DNA from: Vanilla planifolia
Lineage: Eukaryota; Streptophyta; Magnoliopsida; Asparagales; Orchidaceae
Assembly: GCA_023846275.1 (NCBI GenBank)
Contig: JAIUJO010000082.1
Span: 1,757,922-1,821,921 of the forward strand
Length of the DNA stretch: 64,000 nucleotides
Direction of reading: 5' to 3'
Shown: in pieces, positions 10,120 to 21,855 of the stretch
Layout: the number at the start of each line of letters is the position of its first letter
How positions within the stretch are numbered: the stretch's first letter is position 1
The notes under the pieces: generated by a model
The model's database searches: none
The model's input: only the letters and a program-made list of their open reading frames with translations
What the model was told of the DNA's origin: nothing
Made by a program: the position numbers and the translations under genes

Positions 10120-13100
10120 TTATGGAGGTTCAAATACAAAATCAAGCAACAAAAGCTTTTTCAAGGGTTGAGGTAGGGGCTTGCCCCCTTCCCAAACAAA
10201 ATCAGAAAAACAAGTCATCTTGGCAATCTAGTCAGCAGGGCAATTACCTTCCCTAAGAACATGGATGAGCCGAAAAGCCAGCCTTCCTCTCACATAGTGG
10301 AGCACATCTGAGTAAGCACCACCCTCAATGGGGTAGTTAATATATTGCATCACCTCGTGAATAGTCAATTTTGATCTCAACAAAACTGAACCTCCATTGC
10401 AGTGCATGACTGAGAGATAGTCAGTTTGCCCATAGCATATATAGGTTTGCCACAGTGATCTCGAGCAACCATACCAATCCCTACAGTCTCACCTCTAACC
10501 ATCGCATCCCAATTAATCAGAGTCCAAAGCCAAGTTAGGGTTAAGGACACCGTAGGGTAATGTAACTTCCCGCATGACGAAGATGAATAAGAATTATTAT
10601 TGCTGATGGTGGTGGCCACCTCTAATTTGATCCTTTGAATGAGAATACTACTGCTATATGTGGGCTCATTGTGCTTCTTGTGGTTTCTATTCGCCTAAAT
10701 GTGGTACATTGTAGTAGAAACCGTGTATCCAACTCCTTGGCACGAGAGAGAAAGCGTGCCAGAGTGCATGACACAGCATCCGCACGCACGCCGCACGCCA
10801 AGCCGTGCACAAGCACGGAGGCACCCAGCGCGGGGTCCGCCCAAATGCGCCGCTTTACTCAGCACTCCCAAACCGCATACTGAATCGAATCCGTCGCACC
10901 GCAGCCCCAAATGCAGGAGCTGTAGTCCCCCAAATGCCTTCTCATACACCAAGCAGTCGTGGGGATGATATCCCTAGCCACCCTCCACATAAACGTATGG
11001 ACCCAAGGCATAGTCTTCAAATTCCAGATCCAAGCAAGATTGTTCTCAAGGTGATCATCATAGGAATGAACAATCATAGCCTTGTAGAAAGCAGCACACG
11101 AAACCTTGCTCGAGCCAGTATATACTTGCCACAGTGGATCATCAACACTGTTATTCCTCCAAGGAAGAAGAAAGATATGGTCCCTCATCATATAATCACC
11201 CCATCTCATAATTGAGTCCACGTTCCACATACCCGATTGAAGAAAGCAATCCTTAACCAAGACAGGCCACGTGACATCCATGTCAATGTAAGTAGGGCAC
11301 CACCTAAGTGGGAGGAAACCCTTCTAATTGTCTTCATAGAAATCCATGTAGTTACCATTCACAATCTTCCAAATAAATCCCTCAATAGCCAAAGAAAGTG
11401 CCTCCTTAATCAGTCTACAAGCGTGAGAAGCCCCAGGGAACCAAACAAAGTTTATTTCCCAAAGGATACTTAATCCTTATAATATCCACCCAAAGACCCT
11501 CATCATGAAAGCACGCCTCCAAACTCTCAAATTAAAACGTCCCAGCCTATTAACTCCTTGGGGAGAGTGATAGTGTCCTAATCTGCGTAATGTAAAGAAT
11601 GGTTGTAACTAGTGCCATTCCAAAGAAACCTCCTCATAATCTACTCAATTGCCTCTAGAGTCCCCATAGGGACCACACAATGACTCAACACAAAGTCAGG
11701 AATAGCGCCAATAACAGCCTTAATCAAAAGAAGCCGACCAATAAGGGAGAGATGCCTCACACTCCATTTCAAAACCTGAGCTTCAATTCTCTGAATAATA
11801 AAGTTGAAATCACCCTTATTAAGTAAGGTAGTCGAGATAAACAAGTTTCGTGCCTCTGGGAATCATAAGTTTTTTTGCCATACCACGTTTTCTCCTTTCC
11901 TTCATTCCCTTGCTAAAGAAGATACTTGACTTCCAAAGGTTGACATTAAGTCCCTAGTACTCATTGAATTGTGATAGAAGTTTTTTGACAGCCTTAATAG
12001 ATGTGAGTGATGCCAGTGCATAAATGATGACATCATCAGCATAAAGAAGATGAGATATAATAGGGATTGAAGGGGTCACCTGAAATCCAAGCAAAGCCTG
12101 GTCCTCATACTTATGAGCCAAAATTGTAAAGCACTCAGTCGCCATGGTAAAAAGATAAGGGGATAGAGGACACCCCTGTCTTAGCCCCCTAGCAACGTGA
12201 ATCCATGGAAGTTTATTTCCATTCAAAAGAACACCAAACTATGGGGCCTCGACACAAGCCATCACCCAATCACACCATATCCTAGGGAAGCTCATCAACT
12301 GCATCATCTCATACACAAAATGCTAGCTGACACTATCATATGCCTGCTCCATGTCTAGCTTGATAGCCATCGAGCCCACCCTAGATGAGGAGGTGTGCAT
12401 GCAGACCGCCTTTTCTTACCAAGAAGATGTTATCAGATGTGGATCTCCTAGGAGCAAAAGCACTATGCTCCCTAGCAATAATGTTTAGCAAAACACCCTT
12501 AAGTCTCTCCACCAAAATCCTTGCCACAATCATGTAAATGAAGTTGCCCAAGCTAATAGGTCTAAAATGCTCAGGCTTGCAGGCACCCTATCTCTTAGGA
12601 ATAAGAATCACAAAAGTATCCTTCCAAGAAATAGGCATGTGTCGCTCCTTGAAAACACAAAGAACATCCTGAATAATGTCCTCCAGAGTAATAGACTAGT
12701 AGCCCATAACAAACTCAGAAGTAATTCCATCAGGCCCCAGTGCCTAGTTCCTCTAGTAGGTCCTAATTGCAGCAGTAACCTCATCCCTCAAAGGATCACA
12801 AATCCGCATAGATTTCTGTTCCACACTAATGTAGTTATGCGACTAATGATGAAGAGAAAGAAGATCACTTGATTCTGTCCCCAATTTAGTGCCGAAATAC
12901 CTCATGAGGATGTCATCAATCCTAGTGAAGGTTTCCACCTCTTTGCGTGCCTCATTAGTAATCTTTGTAATACTATTATTTCTACATCTTGAAGTAGTAG
13001 CAACATGGAAAAAACTAGTGTTCTTATCACCCAAGCAAGCGCAATGAATTTTGGCACATTGCCACCACCACCACTTCTCTTACATGGCACAACTCTTATG

Positions 13101-14054
13101 GAAGTCCGATATAAGATTCCCAAGGAGGGTGTTATCTTCCTCACTTAGCCCCTGATTTGATTCCTTCTCTTGCAAAAATGTGATCATCCCCTCCTCCTTG
13201 TTGGACTCGATGGTGCCATGCAACTCTTTCTTGCTCCACATTTGCTGTTACTAGCCCTTCTCCCCCAAGCCTGTCTAACAATGCCCAGCGAATTTAGATG
13301 ATCAAGCCAAATACTCTCAAACTGATGCAAAATGTCACACGGCCTCATGCTCTGCTTCTCCAAATCAATCACCAGGGGGCAATGGTCAAACCCTATCCAA
13401 GCGAGATGAGTATCCAAGGTAGTGGCAAAGCATTCAAACATCCAGATTAATCAGCGCCCTATCCAGCCTCTCACAAATTCGAGCTCCTCCCTATTTTCTA
13501 TTACAACAAATGAATCTATTTCCCACAAAGCTGAGGTCGATAAGCTGAAGCTCCTGCATGATGTTATAGAATTCCTTTTGACCATTGTCACAACTAAAAG
13601 TCTTCCCACTGTGCTTCTCTTCCTGAGATAGAACAATGTTAAAATCACCCACAACAATCATGGGCCCCCAACCGATTCCTCCCTAAGAGTTTGCAAAATG
13701 CCACGACGCCTGAACTGGTTCTTCGGGGAGTAAACCACACAGCACTTGATGTGTAAACCATCCCCAAGCCCAACATTAGCAACAATCACATGTGTAGAAA
13801 AGCAAGATACGAAAAGATCAATCCCCCCAATCCAGAGGATAACAACTCCTACAGATTTGCCCACAAAAGCCTGAACAGCAAAATTCCATTCTCTACGAAG
13901 CAATAAATCAGCATTCCTTCTATCAAAGGTCACAACCCTTGTCTCCACCAATGCCACAATCCCAATGTTTGCCTCCCTAACAAATCTCTACAAAGTAGCA
14001 CTGTGATTTCTTATCCCTAATCCCCAAAATGTTCTAAATTGCAATTTTTGTCAT
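10120..14054 (-). pseudogene. LINE copy 2 ORF2 (endonuclease-RT-RNase H), broken
   Basis: It starts at ATG 14054 (MTKIAI, then a stop). Endonuclease blocks include MALVETRVVTFDRRNADLLL and CCVVYSPKN (13957-13658), and the GFDHCPLVIDLE box near 13370. The RT palm at 12226-11954 is open and well conserved: LPWIHVARGLRQGCPLSPY and LLYADDVIIYA, with an intact YADD at 12043-12032. The zf-RVT region (11281-10859) is open: WVHTFMWRVARDIIPTTAW, RRHLGDYSSCIWGCG and AVWEC. RNase H begins at about 10540 (INWDAMVRGE, GMVARDHCGKP) and is frameshifted after MEVQ. The stop after FEPP is at 10122-10120. Size and order are those of plant L1 ORF2. Multiple frameshifts make it inactive. Confidence 0.86.
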
Positions 14055-14647
14055 ATGAGATTATCACTGAATTGACAAACGCCACCTTCCAAGACATCCC
14101 CCTCACGATAGGCAAACACGTGTGAAGGCATGCACTTGCAGCGTGCCACTACACACACCATCAATGCGTGCTACGGATAGGGAAAGCACAGCCAGAGCAC
14201 AGTGCATCGTGGAAGCAACTTGCACAATCGCCATAAGGTAGGCACAACCCACATCAGCGCACCAAGGTATGCGTGGGCACACCCCATCGAGACATCATGT
14301 TGAAGGATAGACGCACATCTACATGCCACACCACCGAGCTTCAGACACACATCATGTGCACCCAAGTATACACCATCTAGGCATGGATCCACAACATAGA
14401 GCTCCAAGCATGTGCAACACATGCATCATTTGACAAAACACCAAAATACCAAGCAGGAATGGTGCATTCCACGACTTGCAGCATGGGGCCAACCCCCTCA
14501 GTATTAAATTGTGTATATCATTTGCATTTTTGTGGTGTTCTATCATGCCTTGAATGGCTTCAAGAACAAGCTTTTTTGCCTCAGAATAAGAGCCCTCAGC
14601 CTTCGTATTTCCATCCTCATAGACAGCATGAAGGTCCCCACTTGAAT
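14055..14647 (-). other. Inter-ORF spacer of LINE copy 2
   Basis: About 590 bp between the ORF1 stop and the ORF2 ATG. It has GC-rich words such as CATGTGCAACACATGC and GTGCATTCCACGACTTGCAG. The second (near 14462-14480) has a counterpart in copy 5 (near 36166-36180, ATGGATTGCAGC). There is no recognisable domain or conserved reading frame. I see nothing else here. Confidence 0.5.
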
Positions 14648-16609
14648 TCAGCATGGGTGTTGTTTAAGCCGAGAACAACCCTGCTGACCTGTCTCTCGTA
14701 TGATTGAGGTGCTTCTTCTCCTAGCCATGGACCTTCCCCTCTTTGAATTCACCCTACTTCCTCCCAGAATGACAGCTATTGCATGATCATCCAATTGTCT
14801 AAAATTATTGCTTTGTCTATTCAAAACCCCTCTTCGCTTTCTTGGTTGAACAACCATCCAAGGCCCCAATTCATCTTTAGCACTTTCCTCCAACTCTGCC
14901 CATAGTACCTGAGAACTTTGCACGTCCAATGCATTGTAAGCTGCAACATGCGTGCACCCGATGCTCACGCTCGCGCCAGCTGAGTTCACTATAGATTTAG
15001 CAAATTCTATAGCATTAGCAATTTTAGTATTCACAATAACTATAGAATTAGCAATCGTTGGCACAGTAGCAATGCCCAGCATGGCAGAGGCTGTAGTTTG
15101 CACATGGCCCGTGCATGCACCAGAAGAGTTTCCTATAGGTTTATCAAATTCTATAGCATTAGCACCAGACGCAATTACTATAGAGCTTGCACTTCCTGGC
15201 ACAGTAGTAGTGCCCATCGCAGCATAGGCTACAGTTTGTACATGCCCTACACTCGCACCAGTTGAGTTCACTGTATGTTTAGCAAATCCTGTAGCATTAC
15301 AATTTCTGTATGACTCGTAGTTACTGTAGAATTAGCAATTCCTATAGCAAAAGCATGCGTCGAGCCATGTTTTTTCGTGGGGCACTGTTCTGAACTATGG
15401 CTAACGTAGCCACATTCATAGAAAATACATGACAACCCTTCATATTCAAAGGATTGGAAAGTTCTACCAAGGTCCCTACTAAGCCACATTCCTCACTTGA
15501 GTGGCTTTGTTAAGTCCATGTGGATACAAACTCTTGCATAAGCAGATCTTCGTAGTTGTGCCATCCACCCATCAAGCAAGATGGGCTCTCCCACATTCAT
15601 GGCAATCCTGATAATGTTGTCAATGTCCCAATAAAGAAGTGGCAGTGCGGGGAAATGAATCCAAACTGGGGCACACATAGCTGCAGTTGAAGAAGGCTTG
15701 AAACCTGCATTCCACATATCCAGGCCCATCGCTTGTCCACCAACCTGCCAAGGCCCCCCCAAGCAAACCTTGTTTCGATCCTCTGCTGACTCAAAGCGCA
15801 AGAAAAAATAGTTGTATGGTAATTCAAGAACCCTCAAGTTGTCGAAATGACCCCACCTTTTAGTGAGAATTCGGTCAACAATAGGAAATCGGAGAGAACC
15901 ACCATAAACTCTGCGCACAATGTCATATTGGTGAAACATCCTCCTGCACAAACACCCCTCTTGAGACATCACAATTGCCCCATTATCCAAATGATTCTTA
16001 ACCATAGCCACTCTTTCCTTAATATCCATCATTTCTAGAATCAAGAAGGAAGTGACATCCCTCTTCATTGTATTTTTTGTTAGAGATAAGTGCCTCCCTA
16101 AATGATACTTTAGTTCCAATGTTAGCTATCTCATCAATCTTTTGCATATCACCTTGATTTGTCCCCAGTACTTGCAATCGAAGAGTAGCACCATCAATCC
16201 CCTTCTCGTAAGCATTCACCGTGTCATCAAAAACATTGTGTAAATTCAGCCTTATCAACCACAAAATCACTGGTATCAGGCTTAGACGCGTAAGCAGGCA
16301 ACGCCATGCATGTAGGAGGTGACACATGTGCACGATCCCTGCCATGACACAGCTCATCAACATGATCATCAACTATCACTCTATTTGTCGAAGTAGATCC
16401 AGAATTAGAGGAGCATTCCCCATACTCAGCCACATTGTCCACGTCATGGGAACATGGATTGAGATTCATATACAAACGCAAGACCAGTTCTTTCCCTTTA
16501 ACCTGAGCTTCAGGAGTTCCTTCTACATTGTAATTCTTATCACGAATGGGAGATGTGCTACCACCATTCTTAATTTCTTACTACTCCTTATTGCCTTAGC
16601 CCTCACCAT
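14648..16609 (-). pseudogene. LINE copy 2 ORF1 (DUF4283, CCHC knuckle, repeat-rich tail)
   Basis: The start is ATG 16609 (MVRAKAIRSSKKLR). A long open stretch at 16119-15493 holds the best DUF4283-like domain in the window: KERVAMVKNHLDNGAIVMS, RRVYGGSLRFPIVDRIL, KRWGHFDNLRVLELPY, GGPWQVGGQAMGLDMW, NVGEPILLDGWMAQLRRSA and DLTKPLK. The zinc knuckle IFYECGYVSHSSEQC follows at about 15430-15379, with its first cysteine changed. The tail (15271-14648) is an Ala/Thr/Ile-rich repeat region, then DELGPWMVVQPRKRRG and a basic RGRSMARRRSTS. Four or so frame changes separate the segments. The role would be RNA binding and RNP assembly. Confidence 0.83.
14975..15265 (-). repeat. In-frame tandem repeat inside ORF1 of LINE copy 2
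   Basis: Two full units and part of a third, about 136-144 bp each (45-48 codons), cover the linker between the zinc knuckle and the C-terminal basic motif. Unit landmarks on the plus strand are GAGTTCACTATAGATTTAGC, CAAATTCTATAGCATTAGCA and GGCACAGTAG. In protein the units read like ANAIEF-KPI-NSSGA-TGHVQT. The frame stays open across the repeat. Confidence 0.7.
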
Positions 16610-17532
16610 AAATAGAGAGTTACTGCTCCAAAAGGACACAACAAGAGGAAACACAGCACCAAACAGCATGATGGACTCACTTCAAGTCAAAGAATTTTGG
16701 GCTAGCTGCAAAAGAGAGCATAGCAAATGCAAGGCAAACAGATGCAGCAAAGCAGGAAAAGTGAATCACATAAAACATCTCAGCCAAAGCAACCAGCAAC
16801 ATAGCACCCTGCATTATTACAGATATAATGCAAGGCTAAAAAGCCCAAAAATATGCCCCAACAATAGTCATCGCAAGTGAAGATCTCCTGGTAGATGCCC
16901 AGGTGGCATGCAGGATGATTATGAGGCGTTGATGAGTGAAATGTTGTGCCCAGCCAATGCACCTTGCCATGTGTTATTACAATAACCAAGCGCACAACAC
17001 AAATACAACATACAGTATCCAGAATACACCTAGAAGTGCATACAGGTGCACCGGAGAAGGCCGAATGTTCGCCGAGCTGCCACCCGCGTGCGAGCAAATT
17101 TGTTACAGGCTCACGGTAAGACGCGTTGCGAGATAGGATAGCACTTTAATACTGCTCCAACAAGCCCACGCAGTCAAAATTTGGAATTTGAAATTAAAAA
17201 AATGGGCGGCCAGACCAAATGTCGTCTTCAACCTTAGAATGCAATACACACAACACAACAAACCCTAGCTATGGAGTTACAGGGATATACCTCATGATTT
17301 GTGCAGTAATTCGTGAAACATGGAGCTCCAGTAGTTAACGAGTCTAAAAGCATAGGAAAAATCACAAACTACGTGCAGAAAAGCTACATGCAACAGAAGT
17401 GTCGTGCACGCGAGACAGTGTCGACGAATCCCAGCACCCACAGGAGGCGCAGTGCATGCGCCATGCCCCACCGAAATGCAGGAACCCAAGAACACCCCAA
17501 ATCGCCTTACCTCACTCACCTTGCACCTCTTG
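16610..17532 (-). promoter_or_regulatory. 5' UTR of LINE copy 2 (long form)
   Basis: About 900 bp upstream of ORF1 with no conserved protein. It contains two copies of a T(A/G)TTATTACA motif about 160 bp apart (near 16810 and 16970) and an AT-rich palindromic block around 17175-17200 (AATTTGGAATTTGAAATT). Both are shared with copies 3 and 6. The outer end is GGAACCC at 17481-17487 on the plus strand (element 5' TGGGTTCC), followed by AGAACACCCC and about 34 bp before the 18S residue. Conservation among diverged copies suggests promoter function, but that is inference. Confidence 0.55.
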
Positions 17533-17549
17533 CAAAGTCTTTGGGTTCC
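17533..17549 (+). other. 17-bp 18S rDNA residue at the copy 2 / copy 3 junction
   Basis: CAAAGTCTTTGGGTTCC is identical to the 18S sequence that flanks the 3' ends of copies 1, 5 and 6. It directly abuts the 3' terminus of copy 3 (TTTGATTCAAAAATTGGCC). Nothing else of 18S is present on its left side. It is either a short target-site duplication or an rRNA tail carried with the element. Confidence 0.85.
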
Positions 17550-17591
17550 TTTGATTCAAAAATTGGCCAAAGCCTATAGAATCAAGCCCAA

Positions 17592-20500
17592 TTATGGGGG
17601 TTCAAAAACAAAATCATCAAACAAAAGCTTTTCTAATGAATCGGGTAGGGGCATACCCCTTTCCCTATGAAACTCAAAAATACATGCTTGTTTCGCAATC
17701 CAGTCAATAGGACAATTTCCATCCCAAAGAATGTGTGAGAAACATGTGGTCAGCCTGCATCTGGCATAGTGTAAAGCATCAGAGTAAGTGCTGCACTCCA
17801 TAAGATGGTGTAGGATTTACATAACCTCATGTATCGCAGTAATCGAGTTAGACTGAAATTCCATAACCATGAAGCTATGAAGCCTTGTCATAGTGAGAAC
17901 AAGAGCCTCCAAAATCGCATGAACCTCCATAGAATTACAAGAACGTGAAATAAAGTACTTCCCCTCGGCATAGAGAGGTCGACCATTGATGATCCCGAGC
18001 AATCATACCAATCCTAGCATTGTCACCAATAACAGCCGCATCATAATTTAAAATGATCCATCCTATAGGAGGGTGAAGCCAAGTAGAGGTTAAAGGACCC
18101 AAAGGGTAGGACTTCTCACTGGACAGGGATGTGAGATGTGTAGAATGGCTAGCAATAGCAAGAACCTTCAGCTTAATCTTTTGAGTGAGGGTGTGGTAGC
18201 TGAAGATAGGTCCCTTATGCTGCTTAAGATTGTGATTGACCCAGATATAATACATAGTAGTAGCCACCATGGCTAAATGATGAGCTAACTCACCACGTGC
18301 AGCACCGTGCCATTCAATAATAGAAAATATATGCGCAAATACACTCTCAGTATCGATCATGTGCGCACCACGCACCAAGCCAAACACAGATGCAGAAGCG
18401 CACAGTGAGGAATCTACCCAAATATGCTGTGCCTCCTCACAGTCCCAAAATATGTGGTGAAGAGTCTCATTTGCAGCGCATCCCCAAATGCAAGATGAAT
18501 AGTTACTCAAGTGCCTCCTCACACACCAAGTGGCCTTAGGGATGAGATCTTTCGCCACTCTCTAAATGAATGTGCGAACGCAAGGCAAAGTCTTCAGCTT
18601 CTAGATCCAATTAAGGTAATTCTCATGGAGATTCCCATAGGTGCACATAATAAAATACCTATAAAACATCGAACAAGAGACATGACCTGAATTAGTAGAG
18701 GCCTGCACAAGCTCATCAACCACAACTCTATGCATCCACACAAGGTGATAAATCCTATCTCTGAGAAGGTTGCCTGCCCAAAGTGGGATAGAATTGAGAT
18801 TCCAACGTCCCTTCTCCACAATGCACTCCATGACCAGGCTAGGCCAGCTGGCCTCCATATTAATAAATGTGGGCCACCATCTAATAGGGAGGAAATCCAA
18901 CAAATTGTCCTCATAGAAGTCAACATTGCTGCCATCAACCAACTTCCAAACAAATCCCTGAATAGCACGAGGTAAAGCCTCCATGGTAATCCGACAAACA
19001 TGGGAAGCCCCACGGGGTACCTGGCATAGGTTATTGCCAAAAGGGTACTTTCTCCTCATAATCTCCACCCAAAGGCTACAATCACGATAAAGGAGCCATG
19101 TATAGTGTTTCATAATCAAAGTGTGTTTCCATATCCATAGGTGAAAGAGGCATGGTCCCCAGGTCCTTGGGAAGAGAAGCAACATGCCAATTAGCATAGT
19201 GAATAGAGTGATTTTGGCTTGTGCTACACCATAGAAATCTCCTCATCTATTGCTTAATTTCCTGCAAAGTCCCCATAGGAACAACATAATGGCTCAACAC
19301 AAAGTTGGGGATAGCATCAAGCATGACCTTGATCATAAGAATCCTACCAGCTAGAGAGAGTTGTCTAACACTCTATTTCGCAATCTGAGTCTCGATCTTC
19401 TGAATAATAAAATTGAAATCACCCTTATGAAGAAGTGTAGCCGAAATGGGAATACCAAGATATGAAAGCTTTGTGCCTCTCGGAATCATCAACTTTCTAG
19501 CCATAATATGCATCCTCTTCTCCTTCATACCTCTACTAAAAAAAAGAGAAGACTTGGCCAAGTTAACCTTCACACCAGTGTACTTAATAAAGTGGCATAA
19601 TAGTTTCTTAACATCCCTGATGGAAGCATACAAAACTATTGCATACATAATGATATCATCATCATAAAGGAGATGTGAAAAAGTAGGAGCATCAAGGGAG
19701 CATCGAAAAACGAGTAAGGCCCTCTCCTCATACTTATGGGCCATCATGGAAAAGACCTCAGCAACCATGGTAAATAGATAAGGGGAAAGGGGACACCCCT
19801 GTTGCAAACCTCTAGTAGCATGAATCCATGGAAGCCTCACACCATTGTGGAGAACCCCAAAGCAAGGTGTCTTAATGCAAGCCCACACCCAGTCAGTCCA
19901 GACAGGCAGAAACCCCATCAAAAGCATCATCTCCACCACGAACGCCTATCGCACACTGTCATAAGCCTACTCCAAATCCAACTTAATAGCCATCAAGCCA
20001 GCCTTTGAAGAGGAAGAATGCATCCAAACAACCATTTCTTGGGCAATAAAGATGTTATCAGAAATAGATCTCCCAAGAACAAATGCCCCTTGCTCACTAA
20101 TAATAATATCAGGAAGAACACCCTTGAGTCTGTCAACCAAGATCCTGGCCACAATCTTGTAGATAAGATTACACAAACTGATGAGCTTATAGTGTTTTGG
20201 CTTATAAGCCCCCTGCCTCTTAGGAATAAGAACCACCAAGGTGTCCTTCCAAGAACTGGCATATGTCGATCTCTAAAAAAGCAATAGATAGCCTAAAGAA
20301 TATCCTCCTGCATGATATCCTAGCAGCTCGTAATAGACTTAGAGGTAATACCATCTACCCAGGTGCCTTGTTTCTCCTACAGGACCAAACAGTAGTAGAG
20401 ACCTCCTCCATCGTGACCTCCTGAATCAAGTAAGATTTTTGCTCCAAAGTGAGATAATCATGAGACAAGTGACATAAAGAAGGCAAACCACCAGACTCAC

Positions 20501-21731
20501 TTCTCCACTTGGGGCCAAAAAACTGCATAAGAATCTTCCTAATCTTCCCCGAGGTGTCCATCTCAACCCCAACCTCATCTTTGAGTGTAGTGATTAAATT
20601 GTTCCTCCATCTTGAAGTAGCAGTGACATGAAAGAATCTAGAGTTTTTGTCACCAAGGTAGGCCCAATGTAATTTGGCACGTTGCCACCACCATTTCTCC
20701 TCTAAAGCACAACCCCTATTTAAATCTGTAATAAGGTTACCAAGATAAGCATGTTCCTCCTCAATAAGCGCCTCATTAGACTCCTTGGTTTTGTAATTGG
20801 GTAATTAACCTTTCCCTACCCCTATTGATCCCCATGATGTTTCCCATATCCCTCTTGCTCCAACTATGCAAAGACACCATACATCTATGGAATTTTGTTG
20901 TTAAGGAAGTCATCTCGTCCCTATTCGCTCTCCTTCTCCAAGTCTGCCTAACAATTCCCGTCGAATTCAGATTATCAAGCCATATATTTTCAAACCTATA
21001 CCTTGGTTCAGCCATCATGGTAGTTCTTCCACCCACATCAACCACAAGGGGACAATGATCAGAGCCAATGCATTCCAAGTGGGTAACTAACAAGGAAGTA
21101 AGAGAAGACAGCTCTTTAGAGTTAATAAGTGCAAGGTCAAGCCTCTCCCAAATTCTCGCACTGCCTTTCTTGCCATTGCACCACGTATATTTGTTTCCCA
21201 CGAACCCAAGATCAAGAAGACTAAGTTCCTGCATCACCTCATAGAATTCCTATTGTCCCAAGCTGCAGCTGAACTCCTTCCCCCTTTTTTCTCCTCCTAC
21301 GACATGACAATATTAAAGTCACCCAAAGCAATCATGCGGCCATCATAATCAGACTCCTCCCTAAGGATTTATTAGATGCCTCTACGGCTATAAGAATCCT
21401 TTGGGGAATAAACCACACAACACTTGGTGCGCAGACCAAAGCAAAGCACCACATCAATGACCACCACATGAATAGAAGTCCTAGCAATTATCAGATCCAC
21501 ATCCTTCCTCCAAAGAATAACAATACCTCCAGATTTGCCCTTGGACGGTTAAACAGCAAAACACCAGTCTCTTCCCATAAGAAGGTCAGCATCCTGCCTG
21601 TCAAATGTTTCAACTCTCGTCTCAACCAAAGCAATAACACAAATGTTAGCTTCCATTGTAAATCTCTGAAGATAGCAACGTGATTTGCGGTCCCTTATTC
21701 CCATGATGTTTCAGACAACTAGCTTGGTCAT
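17592..21731 (-). pseudogene. LINE copy 3 ORF2 (endonuclease-RT-RNase H), broken
   Basis: It starts at ATG 21731 (MTKLVV, then a stop, then NIMGIRDRKSRCYLQRF). The endonuclease C-terminal half is open at 21237-20776: GFVGNKYTWCNGKKGSARI, LDLALIN and GSDHCPLVVDV. RT fingers at 20239-19967 read VVLIPKRQGAYKPKHY, LISLCNLIYKIVARILVDRL and GAFVLGRSISDNIFIAQEM. The palm at 19939-19373 has GLQQGCPLSPYLF and a catalytic box mutated to YDDD (19666-19655). Later blocks include FFSRGMKEKR and YLGIPISATLL. zf-RVT/RNase H fragments (18558-17592) show RRHLSNYSSCIWGC, NYDAAVIGD and DSLEKLLFDDFVFEPP before the stop. Frameshifts occur at each boundary. Confidence 0.86.
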
Positions 21732-21855
21732 GAAGAAGAAATGTAAGTGATAAAGTACCCATACCCCTTGAAGAACTCCCAATTTCATATAGATAGCATT
21801 ATGTCTCCACCAAAGAGTGCTACAAGCCATGAATTGCAGCAAAGGAACATCACCA

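Larger units (their letters stand above)
10076..17532 (-). mobile_element. LINE copy 2: L1-type element, most complete copy
   Basis: About 7.4 kb on the minus strand with a long 5' UTR (17532-16610), ORF1 (16609-14648), spacer, and ORF2 (14054-10120). The 3' end reads GTAGGCTTTGGCC and then departs from the other copies. The last 20 or so bases and any 18S residue are replaced by a GAGAGGCACGTGAGAAG stretch at the junction with copy 1. The recognisable 5' end is TGGGTTCCTGCATTTC (plus strand 17488 leftwards), preceded by GGGGTGTTCT, as in copy 3, and about 34 bp of extra sequence. The ORFs resemble copy 6 closely (shared SNNNSYSSS, MDVTWPVLVKDC), so 2 and 6 form a subfamily. Confidence 0.87.

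Noticed and set aside
17233..17532. Host gene upstream of copy 3
   Set aside because: The sequence aligns with the 5' UTRs of copies 3 and 6 and has no coding conservation.
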